Assembly: GCF_007570825.1 (NCBI RefSeq)
Contig: NZ_SUNB01000001.1
Coordinates: forward strand, 434,001 to 498,000
Origin: Pleionea sediminis
GTDB lineage: Bacteria > Pseudomonadota > Gammaproteobacteria > Enterobacterales > Kangiellaceae
Length of the DNA: 64,000 nt
Direction: 5' to 3'
The notes under the pieces are model-generated. The model did no database searches. It was not told the origin of the DNA and saw only the letters and a list, made by a program, of their open reading frames with translations. This document shows, piece after piece, positions 9,407-18,819 of the stretch. Each line of letters opens with the position of its first letter. Position 1 is the stretch's first letter. A program made the position numbers and the translations under genes.

Positions 9407-10153
9407 CTATTTTCGCGTATTTTTTCTTCGAAAGTCGTCAAACGCTTTAATTTCCCAGGAGCGAATGCCCATGACTAAACTGCATCCATCTTTTTCTTTA
9501 GCAGGATAAATCATATCCTCTTGCAAACATCGCTCAAATTCCGACGCTATTTCAGTCATTTTATCTTGAATTTTGCGATTGGATCCTCGGCTGAGCATAC
9601 CTGAGATAAAAATGAGTTTTTCAGTCTCGTCGTTAAATCGAGAACGAAAAAATTCTACTTGTATGTTTTGTTCGAAGAAGCGCTGAACGGGCCCATTAGG
9701 TTGCCATTTAAAAAAGCTGCTTACCAATAGCTTTACACGATTCCCCGGCAACAATTCAATAAACCGAATACGATCGAGCTTCGCCAGCAATTGCGTCAAC
9801 TCATGCTCTTCGAATTCATAGACTTCTTGCACTTCTTCCAAGGTCCAACGAGATAACAATAGTTGAGCAAGCAATAACAGTTTTTTATTCGCAACCAACT
9901 CCTCCTCTTGCTCTAACTTCAACTCTGTCACCTGCGAGCGTTGCTTATTCGCAAATTGAGCCAATTGTAAAAAGTCCAACTGCAGTAAATCGCAAATTTT
10001 TTCCATCCTTTGCAAGGTCATATTTCCCTGAGAAAACATACGCTTAACATTCGCTTCACTCATTTCAAGCCCAGTAGCTAATTGCGCGTAAGTAACTCCC
10101 GCTTGTTTTAATTGCTTCTTGAGAGCTTGAATCATTTCAGTTGTTCGAATCAT
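9407..10153 (-). CDS. XRE-family helix-turn-helix transcriptional regulator
   Basis: 248 residues. An N-terminal XRE/Cro-type HTH spans about 8-65 (KQAGVTYAQLATGLEMSEAN, then FSQGNMTLQRMEKICDLLQL). The C-terminal 170 residues are alpha-rich with no recognised ligand domain (ALLAKLDRIRFIELLPGNRVK looks like a winged-helix wing, then FISGMLSRGSNRKIQDKM). Such two-part XRE proteins are common in marine gammaproteobacteria, but their targets are unknown to me. The gene diverges from the membrane-protein gene at 10284, and the shared spacer (10154-10283) contains GTATACTATATTG, a candidate shared promoter or operator region. Confidence 0.85.
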   Translation of the reverse strand: MIRTTEMIQALKKQLKQAGVTYAQLATGLEMSEANVKRMFSQGNMTLQRMEKICDLLQLDFLQLAQFANKQRSQVTELKLEQEEELVANKKLLLLAQLLLSRWTLEEVQEVYEFEEHELTQLLAKLDRIRFIELLPGNRVKLLVSSFFKWQPNGPVQRFFEQNIQVEFFRSRFNDETEKLIFISGMLSRGSNRKIQDKMTEIASEFERCLQEDMIYPAKEKDGCSLVMGIRSWEIKAFDDFRRKNTRK

Positions 10154-10283
10154 CTTAAGTCACCCTGATTTTCTATCTGGGTATACTATATTGATACTCT
10201 TTAAAGCGCAATGTGCGACTATAACAATACGGGTTGAGAAAATTGATACAGGCTATAAATTAAGACGCATCCATTCATTACCG

Positions 10284-10838
10284 ATGATTTTACTTATGAG
10301 AACGGCACACAAATTAACAGCAACCTGGAGCTTTCTTGGATCGACTTTGCTGATGCTCGGGCCAGATATTGTCATTTCTTACTTCGGTGTAAAGCAAAAG
10401 CGATATTTATTTCGAGCGATTTTCGTCGCAATATGTGCGACTGCTGCAGGACTCTTGTTCATGCACACTCAAGGTCACTTTAATGATTATTCAAGCCTTC
10501 AATCCGCCCATTCGCTTCCAATGATTCAACTGAGAGATTCCGTTGAATTATCAACCAATCCCCAATCATTCTATGCTGAAACGTTAATACTGTCCGTTCT
10601 CGGTGGGCTTCCACTTGGTTTAATTGCACTGTACGCAGGAAACGCTGATTTATCACCAATATTGACCATTACTGCATTACTTCTGTTACTCACTATACGA
10701 TTAATCATTATCGCTTTTTTATCCCAAAAACTCGGACGTTCCCGGTTGTTCAGTCGTTCAAGAAGTCGTTGGATCACTTGGAGTGGATTATGGGTATTTG
10801 CGTATATTGCGTGTCTGGGATTTCTCCCAACTTTCTAA
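10284..10838 (+). CDS. Putative multi-spanning membrane protein, unknown function
   Basis: About 184 residues if started at ATG 10284 (MILLMRTAHKL); ATG 10296 is equally possible and neither has a clear ribosome site. A longer reading to TTG 10191 adds an unlikely basic, non-hydrophobic leader that would cover the divergent promoter. Four hydrophobic helices are predicted: about 15-33 (WSFLGSTLLMLGPDIVISYF), 40-58, 110-130 and 135-155, with a fifth at the C-terminus (WSGLWVFAYIACLGFL). A polar loop lies between helices 2 and 3. I recognise no family. Its divergent pairing with the XRE regulator suggests, but does not prove, regulation by it. Confidence 0.7.
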   Translation: MILLMRTAHKLTATWSFLGSTLLMLGPDIVISYFGVKQKRYLFRAIFVAICATAAGLLFMHTQGHFNDYSSLQSAHSLPMIQLRDSVELSTNPQSFYAETLILSVLGGLPLGLIALYAGNADLSPILTITALLLLLTIRLIIIAFLSQKLGRSRLFSRSRSRWITWSGLWVFAYIACLGFLPTF

Positions 10839-10960
10839 TTCTCATCTTCCCATGACCAACATCTGTTTCTTTCAAAAGGATTTATTTTGCCAAGGTAGGC
10901 TCTAATTCCTAACAAAAAACGTAGTTCAACACTATACGTCATTAACAAATCATTTTACTT

Positions 10961-11269
10961 ATGAATAAAACCCTACAGCAACTAAAAATGCTACAGCCAC
11001 TTGATAAAATAATTGTTCACTCCATAGGAATGAGTCTCTATCAAGTATCCATTATCAAAGATAATCGTACGTATTGGCTCGCTAACTCAAATGGGAATCT
11101 ATTCAAAGCCAATAACGTCTTAACTGTGCAAAAACTGTTTAGGTCACTTAACTTTCTATTAATGGTATTGCGGCATGAAAGTGCCTATGATGAAATGATT
11201 GGTCATGATGATACATCTCCGAAAAACAATCGTCTCGAAGTTCCATTAAAAGATAACTTTCTTAATTAA
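10961..11269 (+). CDS. DUF6482 family protein
   Basis: 102 residues. The N-terminus (LQQLKMLQPLDKIIVHSIGMS) and the C-terminal block HESAYDEMIGHD...NRLEVPL match the pattern I know for DUF6482, a small cytoplasmic family widespread in marine Gammaproteobacteria. No catalytic residues are apparent and no function is established. The gene is monocistronic and convergent with the receiver protein at 11298 (28 bp). The ATG at 10961 is the only sensible start, although no Shine-Dalgarno sequence is visible. Confidence 0.75.
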   Translation: MNKTLQQLKMLQPLDKIIVHSIGMSLYQVSIIKDNRTYWLANSNGNLFKANNVLTVQKLFRSLNFLLMVLRHESAYDEMIGHDDTSPKNNRLEVPLKDNFLN

Positions 11270-11297
11270 TCATACTGCTGCGCGTATGTAAGGGTAT

Positions 11298-12422
11298 CTA
11301 AACCATTTTCTTAATTTGCGAGGCAATGTGATTCATTGCTTCGTGAAGATTTTCACCAATATCTTTAAACTGCTCAACATCGCTTCTTGCTTCTTTAATA
11401 TAAGAACTCAATTTATCTTCTTGTTCTTCAGTTAGTCCTAAAAACATAAATGAATCCTCTATATTTGCAGTTAAATTCTCAAAAGCGACTTCTGAGTTCT
11501 TGCTAAACTTTTCATAAAGAGAAAGAATATTATTGAATTCATCATGCACGACTGACTGAGTTTTATCCGCTTCGACTTTCCTTTTTCTTTCTTCTAGCTT
11601 TCGAAAGTTCATCAGCTCCAGTGATGCATCAATTAAATCAATCATTATTGCTAAATGGTCTCTCAATCTTCCTGTTAGCTCTTCATCCTCAATAGGCATA
11701 TTTTTGATCAGAAAAACAGCGGATTCTCCATTAAATAGATATTTATCACCCGCATGAATAATACGACCTCTGCTCTTTACCATTTCAAAAAGTTCTCTCT
11801 CTAATGGAGTAATCGAAGCGTTGTCAGAGCGAACAACAATTTCTTCGTCTAAAATTCTAAATAAAATCGTACTGTTTAAGCCGAAACTATTTAACGTTTC
11901 AAAAGTTTCTTCTTTCAAAGTATTAACCTCTTTAGCTTTTGCTATATTTCTTGCATAGGCTACCAAGTTTCCAGTTTCACTATTATTCTTCATTAACATA
12001 AACGCTAATGAGCTATTATCACTGGCTTTCTTCTCTGCTTCCTGTTGAAGTCTAGATCGTGTAATAAGCACATGAATAACATGTTCCAATTCAGACAAGT
12101 CAAATGGCTTAGAAACATACGCTTCGCCGCCACATTCAAATCCGGTTAGCCTGTCTTCTAACTCTTTGCGCGCGGTCAAAAAAACAACTGGTATATTCGC
12201 AAGTTTCTCTACTTGCTTTATTTTTCGACAAAGTTGATATCCGTCAATTTTTGGCATATTCACATCAAGTAAAATCAAATCGGGAGATGAGTTTAGTAAT
12301 TTTTCAAAAGCCTCTTCCGGATCAACAAAAGTATCAACCTGATATTCATTTTTTAAAGATTTTTCTATCAATAAGAGGTTGCTTTTGTTGTCATCAACAT
12401 AACAAACAATGGGATTATTCAT
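11298..12422 (-). CDS. Response regulator: receiver plus GAF-like and coiled-coil C-terminus
   Basis: 374 residues. The N-terminal CheY-like receiver (about 4-120) keeps the acidic pair DD in CYVDDNKSN, the phospho-acceptor D in LILLDVNMPKIDG, T in VVFLTARKE and K in YVSKPFD. The middle (about 150-270) looks like a degenerate GAF-type sensor fold, followed by a long coiled coil (about 270-374, e.g. LELMNFRKLEERKRKVEADK). No DNA-binding or enzymatic output domain is present, so output is probably protein-protein. It is the last gene of a three-gene minus-strand operon, 26 nt after the PAS kinase, and is a plausible terminal acceptor for that pathway. Output mode is inference. Confidence 0.85.
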   Translation of the reverse strand: MNNPIVCYVDDNKSNLLLIEKSLKNEYQVDTFVDPEEAFEKLLNSSPDLILLDVNMPKIDGYQLCRKIKQVEKLANIPVVFLTARKELEDRLTGFECGGEAYVSKPFDLSELEHVIHVLITRSRLQQEAEKKASDNSSLAFMLMKNNSETGNLVAYARNIAKAKEVNTLKEETFETLNSFGLNSTILFRILDEEIVVRSDNASITPLERELFEMVKSRGRIIHAGDKYLFNGESAVFLIKNMPIEDEELTGRLRDHLAIMIDLIDASLELMNFRKLEERKRKVEADKTQSVVHDEFNNILSLYEKFSKNSEVAFENLTANIEDSFMFLGLTEEQEDKLSSYIKEARSDVEQFKDIGENLHEAMNHIASQIKKMV

Positions 12423-12448
12423 GATTTTCCTCTAATCATTCGTGTTAA

Positions 12449-15400
12449 TTATTGATTACTTTGTGCTAATGGGATATCCAGCCAAAAAACACTGCCTTCT
12501 CCAATTGTGCTAGATACACCAATCTCACCATTCATTGCTGTGACCAATCGCTTAGCTAGAGCCAAGCCAATACCCGTTCCTTCAATGTTCTCATTCGGTA
12601 AAACAGAACGCTCAAAGGGACTGAATATTTCCACTAATTTATCTTCAGAAATTCCTCGACCAGTATCCTTAACTAGCACCCTAACGGTGTGACTATCTTT
12701 ATTTTCACAATAAATTAAAACACTACCTGAATTTTTATTGTATTTAATAGCATTGGAAATCAAGTTAATGAGTATTTGTTTAAGTCTAAATGCATCAACG
12801 CTAACCCAGCAGTCGGCACTTTCGTTAATTTCTAAAAGAATATTACGCTGCTTCGCCAAGGGCTCTAGTTGACTTACACAGCGCTCAAAAATACTTTTTA
12901 GCGGCACAGGCTCTATGTTTAAGTCGACTCTGCCACTCTCAATACGGCTCAAGTCCAATACTTCATTAACGAGATGTAATAAATGCTCACTAGCCGATAG
13001 TATTTCACTAAGGTTATCCTTTTGATCATCACTTAATTCAGATTCACCATCAGCTTGGAGAAGCTGACTAAATCCAATAATCGCATTTAGTGGAGTTCTC
13101 AATTCATGGCTCATTCTTGAAAGAAAGTCTGTTTTAGCTCTACTTGCTTCCTCAGCCTTAACAATTGCATTTTGTAACTCTTCAGTTCTTTGATAAACCA
13201 ATTCTTCTAAGTGGTTTGTATGTCTTTCGAGAGACTCCCTAACTTCTTTTAACTCGGAAGTGTCGCGAGTTATTGTCGCAAAATTCTTCGGCACTCCCTG
13301 GTTATCATCGATTCGAAACATATCAAACCAAACCGGCACCATCTCGCCCGTTTTAAAATTCTTAAAGTTAAACTCTCCAACCCATCGACCAAACTTCATA
13401 ACCTCTGGTATTATGGTTCGTGCAACAAATGGTTTATCTTTAGATGCGAAAAAGTCAATGACCTTCAGCTTATCTAGCTCATCATTTTCATCGATTCCCA
13501 CCATTTTTCGTCCAGCTTTATTAATAAACTGAGCGTTTCCTTCTATATCGGCAAATCCTATAAAATCAGAAGAATATTTTACAATGGATGCAACTTTACT
13601 CAGTCTTTCCTCGACGTTTTGTAGATCAGTAATATCTTGAACCGTTCCTCTAGAAATAATCGGATTGCCATCGTTGTCAAAGGATGTATCACATCGCTCC
13701 TCAACCCATCGTTTCTTTCCTGTTTTATCCACAATCCGATGTCTTATTTGATACGACTTCTGTGTACTTAAGGATTGTTTAAATGCATTATTAACGGACT
13801 CTCTATCATCGGGATGAACGGCACTCAAAAACGATTCATAACTAGGCTTAAAATACTCTTTATCTAAACCGAATAACTTATATATTTGATCAGTCCAATA
13901 TAGGGCGCCATTAACGTGATTGAGCTCCCAACTACCGATCTTGGCGATACTTTGAGCAAGGTCCAAACGCATTTTACTTTCTAGGATTTCTTTCTCAAAT
14001 CTTTTATCCTCAGTAACATCGGTTATTACAGAAATAAACCCAATAAGATTATTTTTACTATCATAACGATAGTCCCACTTGACATTTACATCAAAAAGAT
14101 GACCGTCACTATGAACATTTTTAGCCTCAAAAACCGTTGGCTCAGGTTGACATTCAACTAACTGGCTTAAGTATTTCTTGAAAGACTCTTTTTCAGAGTC
14201 GTTACAAACTTCCCAGATGTATTTCCCAACCATAGCACCAGGTGGTAAACCAAACATTTTTGAATGTGCATGGTTTGAAAAGGTAATTATTCCGTTTTTA
14301 TCGTTTTCTTGCACCCCACAAGGCAGAATATTCAATAGTGTTTCATATCTTTCTCTCTCTTCGCTCAATCGTCTCTCATTGTGCAAACGTTCCGTAATAT
14401 CAGTCCCTGTAACCAATAAAGAATCAAAACGACCAATTTCATCCGTTATAATTTCATCAAACCATTCGACTTCTATTTCCCTACCGTCTTTTGTTTTTAT
14501 AGTGTTAATATTGCCCTGTGTACGATCACCATCGACAGCTTTTTCAAATACTTCTTCAATACGTTTCCTGTCTTTTTCATCTATAAAGATATCGAACCAA
14601 TTTTCACCTTTTAGTTCATCAAGTGAGTAGCCTGTTACTTTTTCAAACCATGTGTTAACAAATATAATACTTGCATCATTATCAAGCCTGACTATCATGG
14701 CAGGAACGTTTTGAACAATTTTTCTTGCAAAATCTCTTTCCTTCGCAATCTGCTCCGTGAGCTTTCTCACTTTTTTTGTTAAAATTCCAAATTCATCTAA
14801 GGACATAGGTAGCAATTGATTCATACCACTATCAGAAACATCATCTTTTTTAACAAAGTTTTCTAGTGGTTTTAACCCCTGATAAATACTTCGGATAGCC
14901 AATAAAGTACCAAGGATAGAAAAGCTTAGTAATACAAACCAAACTACTAAGGTATCGATTTTAAAAAAGCCAGTATGATTAAAAAAATAGCCAACTAAGA
15001 AAGTATCAATCATTAAGGGAGTAAATATACCTAGAATAATAACCTTCACGTCTAACGTTATCACTTTAATATCTTCACCATATGCCCCAAGAAACAACCC
15101 AAGCTTATCCGTTAAATAAAAAAAAATAGGCAGACAAGTGATTAAAACAACGGGTATAACACCTAATTGATGATTCAAATGATCTTTCATCGTATAGTTA
15201 GCATACCCCATGTTTTCCAGGGAAATGTCGGCTGTTATAGCTCCAAATATTGAATAAGTAGTTGTTATACCAATTAAGTACCAAGGTAGTCTTTTTAGAA
15301 TCTTTTTCGTTCGAGACTGACTGGACGGTATATCAGTCAAAAGAAGCTGAACAAATTGTCTTGAATAGCGTTTCAAAATAAAATAAACCACACTCAAAAC

Positions 15401-15574
15401 GCCCGCAAAATAAATACCTGTAACATTAAAAAAAACCCCGAAAAATTCAGGCATAGGATAAAACCCAGCAATACCTAAAAGAGTTCCACCGACAAATGGG
15501 GGGACTAAAAAAATAAGAAAAACACCTATATAAAGTGAACGATGGAACTCTTGTTCATCTAAGCTATTTTTCAT
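12449..15574 (-). CDS. Six-TM, multi-PAS sensor histidine kinase
   Basis: 1041 residues. Six predicted TM helices (about 14-36, 45-67, 96-116, 138-157, 173-195, 206-228) form a membrane sensor. A HAMP-like linker (230-285) and four PAS/PAC domains follow (about 288-400, 405-525, 530-655, 660-775). A coiled coil leads into HisKA with H823 in MSHELRTPLNAII and a C-terminal HATPase with N, G1 and G2 boxes (NLISNAIKY, DTGRGIS, GTGIGLALAKRL). There is no receiver, so the phosphate must leave for a separate protein; the receiver-coiled-coil protein 26 nt downstream is the obvious partner. Its ATG overlaps the TGA of the upstream hybrid kinase by 1 nt (TGATG), so the two are probably translationally coupled. 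The signal is unknown. Confidence 0.93.
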   Translation of the reverse strand: MKNSLDEQEFHRSLYIGVFLIFLVPPFVGGTLLGIAGFYPMPEFFGVFFNVTGIYFAGVLSVVYFILKRYSRQFVQLLLTDIPSSQSRTKKILKRLPWYLIGITTTYSIFGAITADISLENMGYANYTMKDHLNHQLGVIPVVLITCLPIFFYLTDKLGLFLGAYGEDIKVITLDVKVIILGIFTPLMIDTFLVGYFFNHTGFFKIDTLVVWFVLLSFSILGTLLAIRSIYQGLKPLENFVKKDDVSDSGMNQLLPMSLDEFGILTKKVRKLTEQIAKERDFARKIVQNVPAMIVRLDNDASIIFVNTWFEKVTGYSLDELKGENWFDIFIDEKDRKRIEEVFEKAVDGDRTQGNINTIKTKDGREIEVEWFDEIITDEIGRFDSLLVTGTDITERLHNERRLSEERERYETLLNILPCGVQENDKNGIITFSNHAHSKMFGLPPGAMVGKYIWEVCNDSEKESFKKYLSQLVECQPEPTVFEAKNVHSDGHLFDVNVKWDYRYDSKNNLIGFISVITDVTEDKRFEKEILESKMRLDLAQSIAKIGSWELNHVNGALYWTDQIYKLFGLDKEYFKPSYESFLSAVHPDDRESVNNAFKQSLSTQKSYQIRHRIVDKTGKKRWVEERCDTSFDNDGNPIISRGTVQDITDLQNVEERLSKVASIVKYSSDFIGFADIEGNAQFINKAGRKMVGIDENDELDKLKVIDFFASKDKPFVARTIIPEVMKFGRWVGEFNFKNFKTGEMVPVWFDMFRIDDNQGVPKNFATITRDTSELKEVRESLERHTNHLEELVYQRTEELQNAIVKAEEASRAKTDFLSRMSHELRTPLNAIIGFSQLLQADGESELSDDQKDNLSEILSASEHLLHLVNEVLDLSRIESGRVDLNIEPVPLKSIFERCVSQLEPLAKQRNILLEINESADCWVSVDAFRLKQILINLISNAIKYNKNSGSVLIYCENKDSHTVRVLVKDTGRGISEDKLVEIFSPFERSVLPNENIEGTGIGLALAKRLVTAMNGEIGVSSTIGEGSVFWLDIPLAQSNQ

Positions 15575-18500
15575 CAGCTAATAGTCTCTTCCTTGCCATT
15601 TGAGTCAACAACAAGTTTATTTATCATTGCACTAAACTTTGCAATATCAATAGGTTTGGTTACATATTCCTCGAAGCCACTTGTTTTTGCGTTATTTATA
15701 TCATCAAGCATTGCATTAGCCGTTACAGCTATAACAGGTATATCTTTAGTTATATCCATATCTTTCAAACGCTCAAGTACTTGATAACCATCCATTCCTG
15801 GTAAATTTATATCCAGTAAAATTAAATTAGGCCTTTCTTTTTTTGCTAGCTCAATGCCTGCAGTAGGACTAACTTCAGTTAGTAACTCAATACTTTTAAA
15901 AGAGTTAAATATTTTTTGCACCAGTTTTAAATTTGCAAGGTTGTCTTCGATGTATAAAACTTTTTTGGTAAAGATTTTCTTGGAACCATCTTTTACACTA
16001 GAAGAAATAGCCTCTTCTGATGTTATGGCCGAAACATTTGGGTCAATGGGCAATTCAAACCAAAATCGACTTCCTTCATTTAAAACTGATTCAGCCCCAA
16101 CTCTGCCGTTCATCTGCTCAACAATTCTTTTTACTAAAGCAAGGCCGATCCCTGTTCCCTCTATTCCGCTATACTCCGCCTCCAAACGCACGAAGGGTTG
16201 AAAAAGTTCACTAACTTTATCTCCTGGTATTCCCACGCCAGTATCTTGTACAGTAACTTTCACCATAGAACTTGACGTCTCCTCTACAGAAACATCAACC
16301 TTTCCATCTTTCTTATTATACTTGACAGAGTTCGAGAGCAAGTTCAACAATATCTGCTTAGTGCGTCTTTTATCAGCTCTAATATCAAATGCATTATTAG
16401 GCTCAAAGTTTAACGAAACCCCTTCATTAGTTGCAGACGAGTTAACAAGTTTCAAACATTCTTCAATTAAGTTAGTAACACTGAAATATTCATACTCCAG
16501 CTCTAACTTTCCAGCTTCAATTTTTGATAAGTCGAGTATTTCATTAATCAAGCTTAAAAGGTGATTTCCAGCACCTTCAATTTCTTTAACACATTCTATA
16601 TTTTCATCCGACAGATTTTCTCTTAATAACAGCTGAGTAAACCCAACAATAGCATTTAATGGTGTTCTCAACTCATGACTCATATTTGAGAGGAACTCTG
16701 ACTTTGCTTTATTTGAAGATTCCGCATCCTCTTTCGCTTTAACTAGTTCTTTTTCAGCTGCAATTCTTGCAGTTATTTCTCGAAAGCTAAATACTCGACC
16801 GTGAACCTTAGCACTTATAATTAATGGTCTTGAATAACATTCGAACACTCTTCCATCGGCACAGTTCAAGATGTCAGAGGCTTCCTCATTGGATAAATAC
16901 AAATCTGAAAACAGTGTTCTAGAACCATTCACCTGAACGAGTTGTTGTTCAATTTTTTCTACAAGAGTTGAATATTGACTATCGTCTTCTCCCTCCCACA
17001 TTTCATACAAGTTATTGTTCGCCATTCGCGTTAAACCTTGCGTATCTATTACTAGAACACCATCCGCTGTAGATTCAAGAGTCGCTACAAGTTTTTGTCT
17101 TACATTATTCAATAGTTCCTGTTGCTGTTTAATTTCTGTTACTTCAGTTCTAATGGAAACATACTGATAAGGCCTTCCATTTTCATCCATCAAAGGCATG
17201 ATCGTCGAGTTTACCCAGTAATATCCCCCCTCCTTCCTTTTATTACAAATTTCACCATGCCATGTTTCTCCTTTAGAAATACACAACCACATATCACGAT
17301 AGAAGCTCGGAGAATGTTCTCCAGATTTCAAAATACGATGATTTTCACCTATCAATTCATAACGCTCATAACCACTAACTTCACAAAACTTATCATTTAC
17401 TTCTATTATGCGTCCCTTTATATCTGTCACACTAACAATAGCGTGTTGATTTAATGCCGCCCTTTCCCGTTCTCTTTCATAAAGTGATTTTTGTAGATTT
17501 TTTTGAATTGAATTAAGCTGTCTCGAGCGAGCGACTCTGGTTTGTACAACCATAGAAAAATACTTCGCGTCAACAGGTTTAACAAGGAAGTCATCCCCTC
17601 CCAAACTTAATGCTTCCATTTGCCTGTCTATATCATTTTCAGAGGACAGAAATATGATAGGCGTTTGAAGAATAGATTCTCCCTCTCTGATTATTGCAGC
17701 CAACTCGGGCCCATTTATATCTGGCATGTAAACGTCTAAAACGATAAGCTCCGGATGAAAAGTATAAATTGCTTCGAGCGCTCTTTTGGGATCCGTAATA
17801 GCCAAAACCTCCATGTTCGAACTTTCAAGCATTTTTTTCTGAAGAGATAATGATATTTTGTCATCATCAACAATTAGAACTCGGTATGGTTCTGTGGAAT
17901 CATTCTCGACTAATAACTCTAAAATATGAATTAGATTAATTGGGTCAAATGGTTTTTTTATGTGTCTATCGGCCCCGGCTTGAACAGACCGCTGCCGGGC
18001 ATACAAATCATCATGATCTGATAAAATTATGACAGGAGAGTTTAGTGCACCACTATTATTAAGCTCGCGCACAACCTCAAGCCCAGCTAAATCACCTTCT
18101 GGAAAAAATACATCAACTAAAACAGCATCAGGCTTCACTTTGCTTGATGTAACATGTTGTTTAAAGCGAACTAAGGAATTGAAGCGACAGGTACGAAAAT
18201 TATTCAATTCAAGAAGATCACAAATTAACTTTGATTGCTCATAATCACTTTCAACAACAAATATGATGGGTGAGTAACCATGGTTAACAGAAACTCTCTC
18301 TAGTAATTTTTTAGTATTTTGCTCTGTGCCAAACACTCCCTGTTTTTCTTTTAGACCACTAACAATATCTTTTATTGAGTTTAGTTGAGATCTACCTATA
18401 TGACCCTCTTTTTCTTTCAGTTGCTTCACTAGAATTTCTAAAGCCTCGGCATCTTTCTCAATACCACCAAGACCAACTTGACTAGCAACACTTCTAAAAT

Positions 18501-18666
18501 TATGAGTAGCAATATACAACTCCTGAATCACATCATGTATCGAACCTTCGTCATCCAGCTTGTTTGCTAGACTAATTATTAGTTCTAATCTTTTTGTTAA
18601 AAGGTGGCTAACACCTATTGATACACTTAAAGGCCTTACCCCTTTATGTGAGCTACTACTAGTCAT
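15574..18666 (-). CDS. Soluble hybrid histidine kinase: Hpt-like, two receivers, two PAS, HisKA-HATPase, receiver
   Basis: 1030 residues from ATG 18666, preceded by AGGTG; a GTG three codons upstream is less likely. The order is: Hpt-like helical segment (about 15-100, H55 in ATHNFRSVASQVGLGG), REC1 (about 130-250, D in AVLVDVFFPE), REC2 (about 258-375, D in LIVLDVYMPD), PAS (about 395-515), second PAS-like (about 520-635), HisKA (H664 in MSHELRTPLNAIV), HATPase (about 705-875) and REC3 (about 905-1020, D952 in LILLDINLPGMDG). No TM segment or signal peptide is seen. Phosphate could pass H664 to D952 and on to an Hpt. The Hpt-like segment has H55 but lacks the usual Lys/Arg-Gly after it (R-S instead), so its activity is uncertain. 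First gene of the 18666-11298 operon. Confidence 0.92.
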   Translation of the reverse strand: MTSSSSHKGVRPLSVSIGVSHLLTKRLELIISLANKLDDEGSIHDVIQELYIATHNFRSVASQVGLGGIEKDAEALEILVKQLKEKEGHIGRSQLNSIKDIVSGLKEKQGVFGTEQNTKKLLERVSVNHGYSPIIFVVESDYEQSKLICDLLELNNFRTCRFNSLVRFKQHVTSSKVKPDAVLVDVFFPEGDLAGLEVVRELNNSGALNSPVIILSDHDDLYARQRSVQAGADRHIKKPFDPINLIHILELLVENDSTEPYRVLIVDDDKISLSLQKKMLESSNMEVLAITDPKRALEAIYTFHPELIVLDVYMPDINGPELAAIIREGESILQTPIIFLSSENDIDRQMEALSLGGDDFLVKPVDAKYFSMVVQTRVARSRQLNSIQKNLQKSLYERERERAALNQHAIVSVTDIKGRIIEVNDKFCEVSGYERYELIGENHRILKSGEHSPSFYRDMWLCISKGETWHGEICNKRKEGGYYWVNSTIMPLMDENGRPYQYVSIRTEVTEIKQQQELLNNVRQKLVATLESTADGVLVIDTQGLTRMANNNLYEMWEGEDDSQYSTLVEKIEQQLVQVNGSRTLFSDLYLSNEEASDILNCADGRVFECYSRPLIISAKVHGRVFSFREITARIAAEKELVKAKEDAESSNKAKSEFLSNMSHELRTPLNAIVGFTQLLLRENLSDENIECVKEIEGAGNHLLSLINEILDLSKIEAGKLELEYEYFSVTNLIEECLKLVNSSATNEGVSLNFEPNNAFDIRADKRRTKQILLNLLSNSVKYNKKDGKVDVSVEETSSSMVKVTVQDTGVGIPGDKVSELFQPFVRLEAEYSGIEGTGIGLALVKRIVEQMNGRVGAESVLNEGSRFWFELPIDPNVSAITSEEAISSSVKDGSKKIFTKKVLYIEDNLANLKLVQKIFNSFKSIELLTEVSPTAGIELAKKERPNLILLDINLPGMDGYQVLERLKDMDITKDIPVIAVTANAMLDDINNAKTSGFEEYVTKPIDIAKFSAMINKLVVDSNGKEETIS

Positions 18667-18819
18667 CACCGACACCTGCTTTTGATATTTTTAAAATGCT
18701 TAAATAGCTTTTATTATTTATCCCTCCCTCTTTTTACTCGTCGTCTACTTTGATTGTTCTATTGTTATATGAAGATAAAATAGGTCTCGCGACGAAAAAT
18801 GTTTAAAGATAAGAGTAAT

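Noticed and set aside
10191-10283. TTG-initiated extension of the membrane protein at 10284
   Set aside because: It covers the likely divergent promoter and adds a non-hydrophobic basic leader.
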